Part shown: positions 38,754-50,231 of the stretch, one piece after another
Layout of the letters: each line of letters starts with the position of its first letter
Position numbering within the stretch: position 1 is the first letter of the stretch
Assembly: GCA_017427415.1 (NCBI GenBank)
Contig: JAFRSU010000006.1
Coordinates: 1 to 64,000 of the forward strand
Length of the DNA stretch: 64,000 nucleotides
Origin: Lachnospiraceae bacterium
GTDB lineage: Bacteria; Bacillota; Clostridia; Lachnospirales; Lachnospiraceae
Reading direction: 5' to 3'
The notes under the pieces: model-generated
What the model was told of the DNA's origin: nothing
The model's input: only the letters and a program-made list of their open reading frames with translations
The model's database searches: none
Position numbers and translations under genes: made by a program

Positions 38754-39869
38754 TTATAAAAGATTTAAGAATTCTTCAAACAGATATCTTCCGTCCCTGG
38801 GTCCGGGAGCACTTTCGGGATGATACTGGACACTCATTACTTTGTCCTTCACACATCTGACTCCCTCTACGGTGTTATCCAGGATATTTATATGTGTTAC
38901 TTCAAGCGGTGTATTCTTTACGCTTTCGGTATCTACCGCATAAGAATGGTTTTGTGATGTGATCTCGATCTTTCCGGTAAGTAAGTTTTTAACGGGATGA
39001 TTTCCACCTCGGTGACCGAACTTAAGCTTATAGGTCTTAGCTCCGTATGCAAGTGAGATCAGCTGATGTCCTAAGCAGATACCGAATATAGGATACCCAC
39101 CGATCAGTTTCTTTATCGTAGCTATGGTCTCAGGTACATCCTCGGGGTTACCCGGTCCGTTCGATACGAATATCCCGTCAGGATGCAGCTTCTTTATCGT
39201 TTCTATATCTGTGTTCCACGGTACTATGGTAACATCAAGTCCCATGGCATTAAGCGAGCTTACGATGTTTTTCTTCATACCGCAGTCAATGGCAACTATG
39301 TGTTTTTTCTTAACTAGCACAGGTTTTGTACCAGTTAGCGGTGTTATCGCAGAATTGAATATGACTCTTGATTTCCATGCATACTTGCAGCTCACCTTGC
39401 TTACGGCATCTGTCGGGATCGAAGTACTTTCAAGAAGTTTAAGACCTTCTTCACGACTTGTCTTTATATCGGAAATAAGTGCTTTACAGCTTCCGTAATT
39501 TCTTATAAAACGGACAAGTTTTCTGGTGTCGATACCATATATACCGGGCACGTCATATTTTTCCATAACCTCAGACAACGTATTGACGCTCCTGAAGTTG
39601 CTCGGAATATCATTATATTCATGGACTATCAGCGCTCCAGCACTTAAAAATTCAGACTCATAGTCATCCTCTGCCATACCGTAATTTCCGATCAGCGGAT
39701 ATGACATTACTATGGCCTGATAAGTATATGAAGGATCGGAAACTATTTCCTGATACCCTGCCATAGAAGTATTGAATACCAGCTCACAGACACGGTCCGC
39801 ATCCGAACCGAAACCGTAGCCCAAATATTCATCTCCTGTTTCCGTGATTATCTTTCTGGTGTAATTCAT
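38754..39869 (-). CDS. carA: Carbamoyl-phosphate synthase small subunit
   Basis: 371-residue glutaminase subunit that delivers ammonia to CarB. The N-terminal CarA domain is followed by a class I amidotransferase domain with the nucleophile Cys in FGICLGHQ and His/Glu in YHPESAPGP. The start at 39869 (MNYTRKII) has AAGGCAAG upstream; a longer in-frame start (MIYKGRN) lacks a good ribosome site. It follows purF by about 60 bases. This is the complete glutamine-dependent CPS with carB. Confidence 0.95.
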   Translation of the reverse strand: MNYTRKIITETGDEYLGYGFGSDADRVCELVFNTSMAGYQEIVSDPSYTYQAIVMSYPLIGNYGMAEDDYESEFLSAGALIVHEYNDIPSNFRSVNTLSEVMEKYDVPGIYGIDTRKLVRFIRNYGSCKALISDIKTSREEGLKLLESTSIPTDAVSKVSCKYAWKSRVIFNSAITPLTGTKPVLVKKKHIVAIDCGMKKNIVSSLNAMGLDVTIVPWNTDIETIKKLHPDGIFVSNGPGNPEDVPETIATIKKLIGGYPIFGICLGHQLISLAYGAKTYKLKFGHRGGNHPVKNLLTGKIEITSQNHSYAVDTESVKNTPLEVTHINILDNTVEGVRCVKDKVMSVQYHPESAPGPRDGRYLFEEFLNLL

Positions 39870-39930
39870 AATCTTGCCTTTTCTAATTTGTTTTAAGGTG
39901 TTACGTCCTTTGTATATCATACTTTTCCGG

Positions 39931-41397
39931 TCATCTTGACTGCTTTAAAGGCTGCTCAAATCTGTCTTTTCCGGAATCGTCAGGTATGTCTGTCGGATAT
40001 ACTCCGGTAAAGCAGGCATCGCAGTAGCCCTTACCTCCTGTAAGCTCTCCGAGTCTTTCGACCGGGAAGTAGCCTAGTGAATCAGCGCCTATTATGTCGC
40101 ATATCTCCGGGATGGTATGATGACATGCTACCAGATTATTCTCAGAATCGATATCCGTTCCGTAGTAACAAGGATGTAAGAAAGGCGGTGATGATATCCT
40201 TACGTGAACCTCTTTTGCACCGGCATCTCTTAGGAGTTTGACCACACGTCCCATAGTGGTACCTCTTACTATCGAGTCATCCACTAAGACCACTCTTTTA
40301 TCTCTTACCACTTCATCAAGTACTGCCAGCTTTATCTTAACTCCGTCCACTCTTATTTTCTTGGTGGGAGATATGAAGGTACGTCCGATATATTTATTTT
40401 TTATAAAACCCATCCTGTAAGCTATCCCGGACTGTCCCGAAAACCCTAACGCCGCATCAAGTCCCGAATCGGGAGCCCCAATGACAATGTCTGCATCAGC
40501 CGGATGCTCTTCCGCCAATATCTCACCGGCTCTTACTCTTGAAGCATGTACGGATACTCCGTCTATGATCGAATCCGGACGGGCAAAGTAAATATATTCA
40601 AACACACAGAGTTTTTTATTTTCCTTGTATTTTTCATGGATGTTCGACATAGCCGTGTCATCGTTTAATGCTTCGATATGTGTAGATTGTATCGATTTGA
40701 CCTGTCCGTCATAAAATACAAGTATCTCTCCGGGATTAACATCCCTGATAAGCTTTGCACCCACCGCTCTTAATGCACAGGACTCGGATGCCACAACGTA
40801 TACTCCGTCAGAAGTCCTGCCGTAACATAAAGGCCTGAATCCGAGCGGATCCCTCGCACATATAAGCTTTTGGGCCGACATGATGACTAAGGAATATGCA
40901 CCTTCAAAATACTTCATGGCCTTTTCCACCGCTTCTTCTATGGAAGCGGATCTGATACGTTCTCTCGTGATATAGTAAGCTATAGTCTCCGTATCACTCG
41001 TAGTATGGAAAATAGCTCCCTGCATCTCCAGCTCGGATCTGAGTTTATATGCATTTGACAGGTTGCCGTTATGAGCCAGGGCCATCTTTCCCTTTTGATG
41101 ATTGACCTCTATAGGCTGGGTGTTCGACCTGTTGGTAGCTCCGGTAGTGCCGTATCGTACGTGAGCCACTGCCATGGTACCCTGGGGCATTCCTTCTAAG
41201 ACCGGCTCCGAAAACACTTCACTGACAAGTCCCAGGTCCTTATGTGAGTAAAACAGCCCCTCCTTGTTTACCACTATTCCGCAGCTTTCCTGCCCCCTGT
41301 GCTGAAGTGCATACAGGCCGTAGTATGAAAGTCCTGCCACATCCGTTTCTTTTTCCGAATATACTCCGAAAACTCCGCATTCCTCATGTATACTCAT
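39931..41397 (-). CDS. purF: Amidophosphoribosyltransferase
   Basis: 488-residue first committed enzyme of purine synthesis, transferring glutamine nitrogen to PRPP. A short propeptide precedes the expected N-terminal nucleophile Cys7 (MSIHEECGVFG) of the class II amidotransferase domain. The PRPP-binding motif VVLVDDSIVRGTTMG is at about 365-380. Cysteines near the C-terminus (CDIIGADSL, YCDACFTG) fit the Fe-S-containing B. subtilis-type PurF. It lies 66 bases after pyrG rather than in a pur operon, so its context is glutamine use. Confidence 0.96.
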   Translation of the reverse strand: MSIHEECGVFGVYSEKETDVAGLSYYGLYALQHRGQESCGIVVNKEGLFYSHKDLGLVSEVFSEPVLEGMPQGTMAVAHVRYGTTGATNRSNTQPIEVNHQKGKMALAHNGNLSNAYKLRSELEMQGAIFHTTSDTETIAYYITRERIRSASIEEAVEKAMKYFEGAYSLVIMSAQKLICARDPLGFRPLCYGRTSDGVYVVASESCALRAVGAKLIRDVNPGEILVFYDGQVKSIQSTHIEALNDDTAMSNIHEKYKENKKLCVFEYIYFARPDSIIDGVSVHASRVRAGEILAEEHPADADIVIGAPDSGLDAALGFSGQSGIAYRMGFIKNKYIGRTFISPTKKIRVDGVKIKLAVLDEVVRDKRVVLVDDSIVRGTTMGRVVKLLRDAGAKEVHVRISSPPFLHPCYYGTDIDSENNLVACHHTIPEICDIIGADSLGYFPVERLGELTGGKGYCDACFTGVYPTDIPDDSGKDRFEQPLKQSR

Positions 41398-41463
41398 TTT
41401 ATGCCTCTGTATAATGAAAACTTCTTATATCCTGCACTCGCCTGATGTATATAACGGCGTATA

Positions 41464-43083
<1,620 letters not shown>

Positions 43084-43103
43084 CTAAATAACCTTTTTAC
43101 AAC

Positions 43104-43187
43104 AAAAAAGGTGTCTCGTCCCTTAAGGAACGAAACACCTTTGCTTCACTGGAAAAATATTTTACTCTTTCAAAAAATGATTGTCAA
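43104..43187 (-). promoter_or_regulatory. pyrG promoter plus ANTAR-type hexaloop/terminator leader
   Basis: Minus strand promoter: TTGACA (43182-43187), 17 bases, TAAAAT (43159-43164). Hairpin 43149-43130 (GUGAAGC/GUUUCGU, 7 bp), loop AAAGGU with A1 and G4, overlapping a 14-bp terminator hairpin (43140-43109) followed by TTTTTTG. The loop starts 17 bases after the -10. There is no GGG initiation run as in the B. subtilis pyrG mechanism. Confidence 0.82.
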
Positions 43188-43201
43188 GAGAAATCGAAAA
43201 A

Positions 43202-44491
43202 TCATCCAAAAAATTTTTCGGTATCGATCTTTCCGTATCCGCCGAAGCTTGCGGGCTTAGAGAACATCTCATCTGCGAGCTCTTTTCCTAAAAATACCTT
43301 TGTGATCTCATTGGTCTTGGCTGTAATGTCTATATCCGAGAATGCATCGGGGTATACGGTCTTTGCTATAAACCAGGTATTGATCAAAGCTGTTTCAAAG
43401 TTGGTATAGTATGCATTGTAAGGCATCTCGATATACACTTCGCCATTCTTCCAAGCCTTACACTCATCAAACATATCCGGAGTCTCCTGATACAGCGGCT
43501 TGATATTCTTTACTGCGGCTGCGTCGAATATCATTATATCCATGCTGTCACCGAGTGCTATGAACTTTTCTTCCTCTATAGCCTGTATACCATCTTTTGC
43601 AAGATCGTTTACAGCATTTTTTACATTTGCTATATTAAATACATTGTAATTCTGAGCAGTCATGAGATGGTTGGTGGTTCCCCAGTTCCCGAGACCGCAT
43701 ACATATACGGAAGCCTTATCTTCTTCGGCGATCCCCGAAGTCCTTGCGGTTATATCAGCCTTCTCAGCTTCAATAAAGCTTACCAGAGCTGCTGCTTTTT
43801 CTTCTTCGCCGAATATGGTACCTAAAAGCTCCATAGAGCTCTTAAAAGCGGGATCGAATACTCCGCCGTAGCCGGCCTTCATTGTGATGACAGGTACTCC
43901 GAGCTGTTCGGCAAGTGCATCTTCTTTTTCTACATCCTCGTACTCCGAGATAACTATATCGGGGTTACAGGAAAGGATCTTCTCTGCTTCTGCTGCCTGT
44001 GCGTTAGGTCCGCCCACTCCGCATGAAGGAAGTGTGCTGAACACATCCCCAAATGCCAATACATAAGGACGGGGAGCAGCATCAAACATCTTAGGTCTGT
44101 CTGCCAGGCTTTCGTTATCGATATCCTCAACTCCGCAAAGCAAAGCAGTATCTCCTATATAACTGTACATTCTGAGTGCCCCGGCACCGATACATACTAC
44201 ACGCTTGTATGAACCGGGGATAACGGTAACCTCTCTTCCGATCATGTCGGTTACTACCGTTTCCTTAGGAGCGGGGGCCTCTGTAGGCGCCTCGGTGGGA
44301 ACTTCCGTTACAGCATCTGTGGGGGCATCTGTTACAGCCTCTGTGGTTTTTTCAGTTACTTCGGAAGCAGGTGCTTCTGTTGCAGTTGTATCTGTGCCCG
44401 GAGCATTCTCTTCCTTATTATCCGAGCATGCACATAAACTCAGTACCAGTACTGCAGCAAAAAAAAGTGCAGCAATCTTCTTCAGTTTCAT
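43202..44491 (-). CDS. ABC transporter substrate-binding lipoprotein (iron/corrinoid/siderophore type)
   Basis: 429 residues. A lipoprotein signal peptide (KIAALFFAAVLVLSLCAC) puts the lipidated Cys at 22, followed by a Thr/Glu/Ala/Pro linker with TEAPTEAP repeats to about residue 80. A bilobal periplasmic-binding fold (TroA/BtuF-like: VTDMIGREVTVIP, RVVCIGAGALRM) follows. It should capture a metal chelate or corrinoid outside the membrane; the ligand is unknown. The start at 44491 overlaps the ATPase stop (TGATG) with GGAGGA upstream. Gene order is permease-ATPase-binding protein. Confidence 0.88.
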   Translation of the reverse strand: MKLKKIAALFFAAVLVLSLCACSDNKEENAPGTDTTATEAPASEVTEKTTEAVTDAPTDAVTEVPTEAPTEAPAPKETVVTDMIGREVTVIPGSYKRVVCIGAGALRMYSYIGDTALLCGVEDIDNESLADRPKMFDAAPRPYVLAFGDVFSTLPSCGVGGPNAQAAEAEKILSCNPDIVISEYEDVEKEDALAEQLGVPVITMKAGYGGVFDPAFKSSMELLGTIFGEEEKAAALVSFIEAEKADITARTSGIAEEDKASVYVCGLGNWGTTNHLMTAQNYNVFNIANVKNAVNDLAKDGIQAIEEEKFIALGDSMDIMIFDAAAVKNIKPLYQETPDMFDECKAWKNGEVYIEMPYNAYYTNFETALINTWFIAKTVYPDAFSDIDITAKTNEITKVFLGKELADEMFSKPASFGGYGKIDTEKFFG

Positions 44492-45252
44492 CACAGTCCT
44501 CCATTGACAATTATTTTTTTCCCTTTATATTCAATAATGCTCACATCAGCATCATAGATATCATTTATAACCTGCTCCGTCACGATGGAGCTGTCACCAA
44601 AGTATCGTATCTTTCCGTCTTTTATAAAGAAAAATACATCCCCTATACTTAGTGCCTCGTTTAGATCATGCAGCGAAGTAAGGACTCCTATCCCCTTTTC
44701 CTTCGTTACCCGCAATATCTCCTTTAATATAAGCTGTTCATTTGCGATATCAAGGTTTCCCGTAGGCTCGTCAAATACCAGGAGCTTCGGTTCCTGCACA
44801 AGGGCTCTTGCTATAGCTACCTTCTGTCTTTCACCGCCGGAAAGTTCGGCGGTATTTCGTCCGGCAAGTTCCTCAAGTCCCATTTCTTTAAGTGTCTTAA
44901 TTACGATCTCCTCATCCTCTTTTGAAGCCCTAAGACCAAAATACGGAAGTCTTCCCAAAAGCACGGTATCAAATACCGTAAGATCACCGAACTGTATGTC
45001 CTGAGGGACATATGCTATCTGTTCCGCTCTCCCCCTGCGGTTCATTTTTATCAGATCTTTTCCGTTAAAATCCATTTGACCTGCTTCCGGTTTTTCAAAT
45101 CCCAGAACAGTTTTGAAAAGCGTGGTTTTTCCCGAACCGTTTTTCCCGAGCAGTACACCTATCTCTCCGTCTTTTAAGGAAAAACTTATACCATCAAGTA
45201 CTACGGGAGATTTCCGGGAATATCTGAAAGTAAGATCAGTTATACGTAACAT
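44491..45252 (-). CDS. ABC transporter ATP-binding protein (FecE/BtuD type)
   Basis: 253 residues with Walker A GKNGSGKTTLF, signature LSGGERQKVAIAR and Walker B LLVFDEPTGNLD. It powers the adjacent FecCD-type permease. The stop codon overlaps the start of the binding lipoprotein and its start abuts the permease stop, so the three genes are translationally coupled. Confidence 0.93.
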   Translation of the reverse strand: MLRITDLTFRYSRKSPVVLDGISFSLKDGEIGVLLGKNGSGKTTLFKTVLGFEKPEAGQMDFNGKDLIKMNRRGRAEQIAYVPQDIQFGDLTVFDTVLLGRLPYFGLRASKEDEEIVIKTLKEMGLEELAGRNTAELSGGERQKVAIARALVQEPKLLVFDEPTGNLDIANEQLILKEILRVTKEKGIGVLTSLHDLNEALSIGDVFFFIKDGKIRYFGDSSIVTEQVINDIYDADVSIIEYKGKKIIVNGGL

Positions 45253-46307
45253 CAGCCCCGGTCCCCCTTTCTGAAGAATATCACAGCCAGAAAGAAAGGT
45301 GCTCCGAGCATGGAAGTCACTGCTCCAACAGGTATAGCCGAGCCATTACCCATGCTTCTTGATATAGTGTCAGCTATCAGCAGCAGTATACTTCCCAAAA
45401 GCGCAGAGGCCGGTATCGATACCCTGTGATCCTTCCCGAGCAGTTTTTTAGCCACATGCGGACAGATAATCCCGACGAAACCTATGATACCTAAAAAAGA
45501 TACACATACCGCCGTAATAAGAGAAGCCGCAAGCATGCTTAAAAACCGCAGTCCGGATACGTTTACACCTATACTCTTGGCAGAAGAATCCCCGCTTAAA
45601 AGAGCATTAAATCTCCAGCTTAAGAATATAAACAATATCAAGCCCGCAACGACTACAGATGCCATGATGATATCAGTTTTATAAGTAGCACGTCCGAGAT
45701 CTCCGAAATTCCATATAACTGCTGCGGACAGCCCGGTATCGGTAGCATAGAACTGAAGCAGCGTAGTCGCAGCCGTCCATACGGAACCTATAGCTATACC
45801 GGACAGCACCACTACACCCGGACTGAAGGACTTCAGTCTGCAAAGTCCCAATATCAAAAGTATGGAAAGTGCGGAAAACAAAAATGCGATAAGCGATGTA
45901 GAATACGGATTAATACCCGATAAATAGTTTTCCGTCCTGCTTCCCGCAGAAAGAAAACCTCCCGCAAATGCTATGATAGAAAGATTCGCCCCGAATACGG
46001 CTGCATTCGATACTCCTAAGGTGGCAGGTGATGCCATCGGATTGTTCAGGTCTGTCTGCATGATAAGTCCCGATATCGAAAGTCCCGCACCGGCAATGAC
46101 CGCAGCCAGCACCCTCGGGAGACGGATGTTCCTGATGATCCTGATATGAGCAGATTTTCCTTCTCCGAAAAGCGCATTAAAGCCGTCAGAAAAAGACATA
46201 TCCGAAGAACCTGTAAAAAGACATATCAATGCCAAGATAATAACCGCGATGATCAATACGGTTATTATAAGCAGATTCTTTCTCCTCGTTTTTCTGACGG
46301 CTTCCAT
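45252..46307 (-). CDS. ABC transporter permease (FecCD/BtuC family)
   Basis: 351 residues with nine or ten hydrophobic helices. It has FecCD signatures such as RLPRVLAAVIAGAGLSISGLI and the C-terminal GIICPHVAKKLLGKDHR coupling region. First gene of the three-gene importer for an iron chelate, haem or corrinoid. No hexaloop element or clear Fur box was seen in the 23-base gap to the aldo/keto reductase, so it may be transcribed from further upstream. Confidence 0.93.
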   Translation of the reverse strand: MEAVRKTRRKNLLIITVLIIAVIILALICLFTGSSDMSFSDGFNALFGEGKSAHIRIIRNIRLPRVLAAVIAGAGLSISGLIMQTDLNNPMASPATLGVSNAAVFGANLSIIAFAGGFLSAGSRTENYLSGINPYSTSLIAFLFSALSILLILGLCRLKSFSPGVVVLSGIAIGSVWTAATTLLQFYATDTGLSAAVIWNFGDLGRATYKTDIIMASVVVAGLILFIFLSWRFNALLSGDSSAKSIGVNVSGLRFLSMLAASLITAVCVSFLGIIGFVGIICPHVAKKLLGKDHRVSIPASALLGSILLLIADTISRSMGNGSAIPVGAVTSMLGAPFFLAVIFFRKGDRG

Positions 46308-46330
46308 TTTATCTTACTTCTTTCATCATT

Positions 46331-47452
46331 TTATTTTAATGCGGAAAGCTCTGCCTGAACTCTTGTCAGATCTTCCCTGATGCTCAAATGCTGAGGACAT
46401 GCTGTCTCACACAGACCGCACTGTACACAGTTCTTGGCCTTCTGGTCATCAGCCACTGTGGACCATTCCCACTTGGTATGTTCGGTATTCTGATACATAC
46501 CGTAAGTATTCCATATACGGAAGTTTCTCGGTATATCAACTCCGTTAGGACAGGGCATGCAGTAACGGCAGCCGGTACATCCGTTAAATACGCGTCTCTT
46601 TAATGCATCCGCAGTATCCGTAACTGCCTTCATCTCTTCAGGACTGAGCTTTTTGAAATTACCGAAAGTCTTAAGATTATCATCTACCTGAGCTTCATCG
46701 GACATACCTGAAAGTATTACCTTGATATTGTCAAATGAACCTACAAAGCGGAGTGCCCAGGATGCTGTGGAGGCATCGGGATCAAGGCGCTTAAATTCGG
46801 TAGTAACATCCTCGGGCAGGTTGGCCAGCGAACCGCCCTTTACAGGCTCCATGATAACAAGCGGTACGCCAAGGCTCTCAGCCAGCTGTACACCCTTCAA
46901 TCCTGCCTGCTCTTCGGTATCCATATAGTTGAACTGTATCTGGCAAAAATCCCATTTCCTGTATTCGATTATCTCTTTAAAGGAATCAAATCCGTCATGG
47001 AATGAAAAACCTAGGAACTTTATCCTGCCGTTTTCCTGTTCTTCCTTTAAGTACTCGATAACTCCGAGATCCCTCATCTGATGGAAACGGTTTATGTCAA
47101 GTGCATGTAAAAGGAAGAAGTCAACATATGTCTTATGTAATCTGTCAAGCTGATTCTGGAATATCCTCTTTGCATCATCCAAAGTCTTTACATTCCAGCA
47201 GGGAAGCTTTGTAGCAAGGAAATAACTGTCTCTCGGATACTTACCCAAGACTCTTCCGACAAAAGGCTCACTCTCTCCGTTATGATAAGGGAATGCGGTA
47301 TCAAAATAATTAACACCTGCTGCATATGCCTTATCTATGCACTTCTCAGCTAAAACTTCATCAATCTTTCCGTCCTTCTGAGGCAGTCTCATACAGCCAA
47401 ACCCAAGCAATGATGTGCTTACACCCAGATTCTCAATAAATCTTTTCTCCAT
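46331..47452 (-). CDS. Aldo/keto reductase with C-terminal ferredoxin-like domain
   Basis: 373 residues. Residues 1-265 form an aldo/keto reductase barrel (FDTAFPYHNGESEPFVG, ATKLPCWN, FFLLHALD contain the usual Asp, Tyr, Lys and His). The C-terminus has two cysteine groups, CTGCRYCMPCPNGV and CVQCGLCETACPQH, that should hold two [4Fe-4S] clusters, a combination common in anaerobes. The start at 47452 is set by GGAGG five bases upstream. Substrate unknown. It lies just upstream of the ABC importer on the same strand. Confidence 0.9.
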   Translation of the reverse strand: MEKRFIENLGVSTSLLGFGCMRLPQKDGKIDEVLAEKCIDKAYAAGVNYFDTAFPYHNGESEPFVGRVLGKYPRDSYFLATKLPCWNVKTLDDAKRIFQNQLDRLHKTYVDFFLLHALDINRFHQMRDLGVIEYLKEEQENGRIKFLGFSFHDGFDSFKEIIEYRKWDFCQIQFNYMDTEEQAGLKGVQLAESLGVPLVIMEPVKGGSLANLPEDVTTEFKRLDPDASTASWALRFVGSFDNIKVILSGMSDEAQVDDNLKTFGNFKKLSPEEMKAVTDTADALKRRVFNGCTGCRYCMPCPNGVDIPRNFRIWNTYGMYQNTEHTKWEWSTVADDQKAKNCVQCGLCETACPQHLSIREDLTRVQAELSALK

Positions 47453-47536
47453 ATAAACCTCCATGATAAGATATCCCCTGCATCTTTTACGGGATGGCTG
47501 TAAGTCCGCATTCCGCATTTTGCCCGGGATGACAAT

Positions 47537-47570
47537 AAAATAAGTCCCAAATTACTTCGGAACTTATTTT
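47537..47570 (-). terminator. Terminator-like hairpin after trpF
   Basis: Minus strand arms AAAATAAGTTCC and GGGACTTATTTT with a 10-base loop, followed by ATTGTC. AT-rich with no long U-run beyond the stem, so moderate support. Confidence 0.5.
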
Positions 47571-47624
47571 ACTATATATCTTTATAAAAAACAACGTGTT
47601 CATTTAGAAAAACAAGATAATACA

Positions 47625-48272
47625 TTATGATAAGCTAAACTCTTTTCCACGGGCGTTAAGCATAAATGCCTTCATTTTTACCACATCCTTTACTCCGTCT
47701 GTTTCTATGCCGGAACTTACGTCCACCCCGTACGGATGGAGTTTTTCTATCGCAGCCGTAACATTTTCCGGCGTCATCCCTCCTGCCAAAAAGTAAGGTC
47801 TGTTAAAGTTTTTCAGCATTTCCCAGTCAAAGCTTACTCCGTCACCCATACCGGCATCTAACAATATCATGTCGGCACTTGAGATTTCAGCTTTTAAAAG
47901 ATCTTCTCCTGTTTTTATCTTAAACGCTTTGATAACGGGTCTGTCCGTGTACTTTCGTAAGTTCTGTATATACTCCTCGTCCTCATCCCCGTGAAGCTGG
48001 GCTATGTCGATCATTCCTTTTTCCAAAAGATTCGCAACTGCTTTCGGATCTTCATTTACAAAAACTCCTACGGCCTTGATACAATCTGCATCACCGGTAC
48101 GAAGAGCACCTGCACCGGTATCAAGAAGACTTTTTAAGATCCTTGCCTCTTCCGGCGAAATGAATCTTTTGCTTTTTTTGTAAAAGACAAATCCTATATA
48201 ATCGGGCTTAAGGAGCAGGGCTGCTTCAATATCCTCCGCTCTCCTTAGGCCGCATAGTTTAATTTTCGTCAT
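47625..48272 (-). CDS. trpF: Phosphoribosylanthranilate isomerase
   Basis: 215-residue TIM-barrel enzyme of tryptophan synthesis. MTKIKLCGLRR carries the catalytic Cys (KLCGL), DIAQLHGDE and PYFLAGGMTPENV are family motifs, and GVDVSSGIET is the phosphate-binding end. It overlaps trpC by 14 bases and is the last gene of the trp unit. Confidence 0.95.
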   Translation of the reverse strand: MTKIKLCGLRRAEDIEAALLLKPDYIGFVFYKKSKRFISPEEARILKSLLDTGAGALRTGDADCIKAVGVFVNEDPKAVANLLEKGMIDIAQLHGDEDEEYIQNLRKYTDRPVIKAFKIKTGEDLLKAEISSADMILLDAGMGDGVSFDWEMLKNFNRPYFLAGGMTPENVTAAIEKLHPYGVDVSSGIETDGVKDVVKMKAFMLNARGKEFSLS

Positions 48273-49050
48273 ATTTCACCTTAAGATCGGAAAGCATTTT
48301 CTTTTTATCATCCGCACGCATAAGTGCTTCTCCGATAAGTACGGCATCCGCTCCCGTCATCTTTACAAGTTTCATATCTTCAGGACCTTTTACTCCGCTT
48401 TCGGACACAAAGATAATACCCTCAGGTACATTGTGCTTAAGTCTTTTTGAAAGCTCTATATCGACACTGAAATCCTTTAGGTTCCTGTTGTTTACTCCGA
48501 TCACACGTGCACCGGCATTTACGGCTGTTATGATCTCCGATTCATCATGGCATTCCACAAGCGCCGAGAGTCCGAGACTGTCACAGATATCGATATAATT
48601 TTTTATCTGCTCGTAAGTCAGTATCGAAACTATCAGGAGCACTGCCGAGGCACCTAATACCTTGGCCTCATATATCATGTATTCATCCACGGTAAAATCT
48701 TTACGCAAAAGCGGGATATCTACCTCAACAGATATCTCTTTTAAGTACTCGTTTTTCCCTAAGAACCACTTAGGCTCTGTAAGCACCGATATAGCATCGG
48801 CTCCCGCCGCCTCATAATCCTTTGCTATCTCAAGATAAGGAAAAACATCTGCGATAATGCCTTTTGAAGGGGATGCCTTTTTGCATTCACAGATAAAGGA
48901 AAGTCCCGGCTTTGAAAGAGCTTTTTCAAATGCGAAGCTGCCCTTTGGCATGGAGAATGCTTTTTCCTTTAACTCTTCCGTTGAAATATGCTTTTTTGCT
49001 TCCGCTACACGGGATTTTGTGTATGCTGCTATCTCTTCAAGTATGTTCAT
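48259..49050 (-). CDS. trpC: Indole-3-glycerol phosphate synthase
   Basis: 263-residue TIM-barrel enzyme. It has FICECKKASPSKG, LLRKDFTVDEYMIYEAKVLGA and the phosphate-binding FVSESGV and GADAVLIGEALM. It abuts trpD directly. Normal length, monofunctional (not fused to trpF). Confidence 0.96.
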   Translation of the reverse strand: MNILEEIAAYTKSRVAEAKKHISTEELKEKAFSMPKGSFAFEKALSKPGLSFICECKKASPSKGIIADVFPYLEIAKDYEAAGADAISVLTEPKWFLGKNEYLKEISVEVDIPLLRKDFTVDEYMIYEAKVLGASAVLLIVSILTYEQIKNYIDICDSLGLSALVECHDESEIITAVNAGARVIGVNNRNLKDFSVDIELSKRLKHNVPEGIIFVSESGVKGPEDMKLVKMTGADAVLIGEALMRADDKKKMLSDLKVKYDEN

Positions 49051-50067
49051 TTATCTGTTGCTGACCTCGATCATCTTTTCTAATGTTGCCTTTGCCTTGC
49101 CTGAATCGATAAGCTCCTTTGCAAGTTCGATGCCTTCCTTGTAGCTTTCGACCTTGCCGCCGATATAGAGTGCTGCACCGGCATTCATAAGCACTGCATT
49201 TCTCTTATGTCCCTTTACTCCGTCAAGGATATCGCGGGTGATCTGTGCATTTTCAGCGGGTGTTCCGCCCTTTAAATCATCCTTGCTGCATCTCTCAAAT
49301 CCGAAATCCTCCGGAGTGATGGTAAATGATTTGAACCATCCGTCCTTGATCTCGCAGATCTTGGTAGGTGCCGAAAGAGATATCTCATCAAGCTTATCCA
49401 TGCCGTATACTACCATACCTCTTTTTACTCCGAGATTAACAAGTACCTGTGCTAACGGCTCTACAAGATAGTCATCATATACGCCTAAAAGCTGCATGGA
49501 GGGTGAAGCGGGATTGGTAAGAGGTCCTAAAATATTGAATACGGTCCTGAAACCAAGTTCACGTCTGATAGCGCCTACATATTTCATGGATGTATGATAT
49601 TTCTGTGCGAAGAAAAAGCACATACCTGCTTCTTTAAGCATCTCAATACATTTTTCGGGGGATTGATCGATATTTACTCCGAGTGCCTCAAGGCAGTCAG
49701 CCGTACCGCAAAGTGATGATGCCGCGCGGTTACCGTGCTTTGCAACCTTGATACCTGCAGATGCCGTGATAATGGCTGTGGTAGTCGAGATATTGAAGCT
49801 GCCTGCATTGTCCCCGCCGGTACCTACTATCTCGAGTACATCCATACCGGTATCTACCTTTGTGGCATGATCCCTCATGGCGGCTGCACAACCTGCTATC
49901 TCATCGGTAGTCTCGGCTCTCGCGCTCTTAGTGGAAAGTGCTGCAAGAAATGCCGCGTTCTGTGTGGGCGTGGTCTCGCCGCTCATGATCTCGTTCATAA
50001 CGGTGTATGCTTCTGTATAACTTAAATCCTCTTTGTTTACGATCTTAACGATGGCTTCTTTTATCAT
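49051..50067 (-). CDS. trpD: Anthranilate phosphoribosyltransferase
   Basis: 338-residue enzyme joining anthranilate to PRPP. It has the glycine-rich [15 protein letters not shown] and [21 protein letters not shown]. The start at 50067 (MIKEAIVKI) has AAAGGAC upstream; the ORF extends a little further but without a ribosome site. Unlike the other trp junctions, a 164-base gap with a family A repeat separates it from trpG. Confidence 0.96.
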   Translation of the reverse strand: MIKEAIVKIVNKEDLSYTEAYTVMNEIMSGETTPTQNAAFLAALSTKSARAETTDEIAGCAAAMRDHATKVDTGMDVLEIVGTGGDNAGSFNISTTTAIITASAGIKVAKHGNRAASSLCGTADCLEALGVNIDQSPEKCIEMLKEAGMCFFFAQKYHTSMKYVGAIRRELGFRTVFNILGPLTNPASPSMQLLGVYDDYLVEPLAQVLVNLGVKRGMVVYGMDKLDEISLSAPTKICEIKDGWFKSFTITPEDFGFERCSKDDLKGGTPAENAQITRDILDGVKGHKRNAVLMNAGAALYIGGKVESYKEGIELAKELIDSGKAKATLEKMIEVSNR

Positions 50068-50103
50068 AGTGGTATTGTCCTTTCTGTGTTTAGTCTGGTT
50101 TTT

Positions 50104-50199
50104 ACACCTCATCAGTCAGCTACGCTGACAGCTTCCCTTCGCCAGGGAGGGCATCACAACACAATGTGTTGTGATATATCCCCTCAAGGGGAAGCCTTT
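50104..50199. repeat. Intergenic palindromic repeat, family A (copy 2)
   Basis: Begins ACACCTCATCAGTCAGC and ends CCCCTCAAGGGGAAGCCTT, with an extra palindrome (ATCACAACACAATGTGTTGTGAT) in the middle, so this copy is longer than the others. It sits between trpG and trpD without a U-run. Confidence 0.75.
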
Positions 50200-50231
50200 A
50201 TATGTAGTTCTACTCTTCAAAATATTCAGTC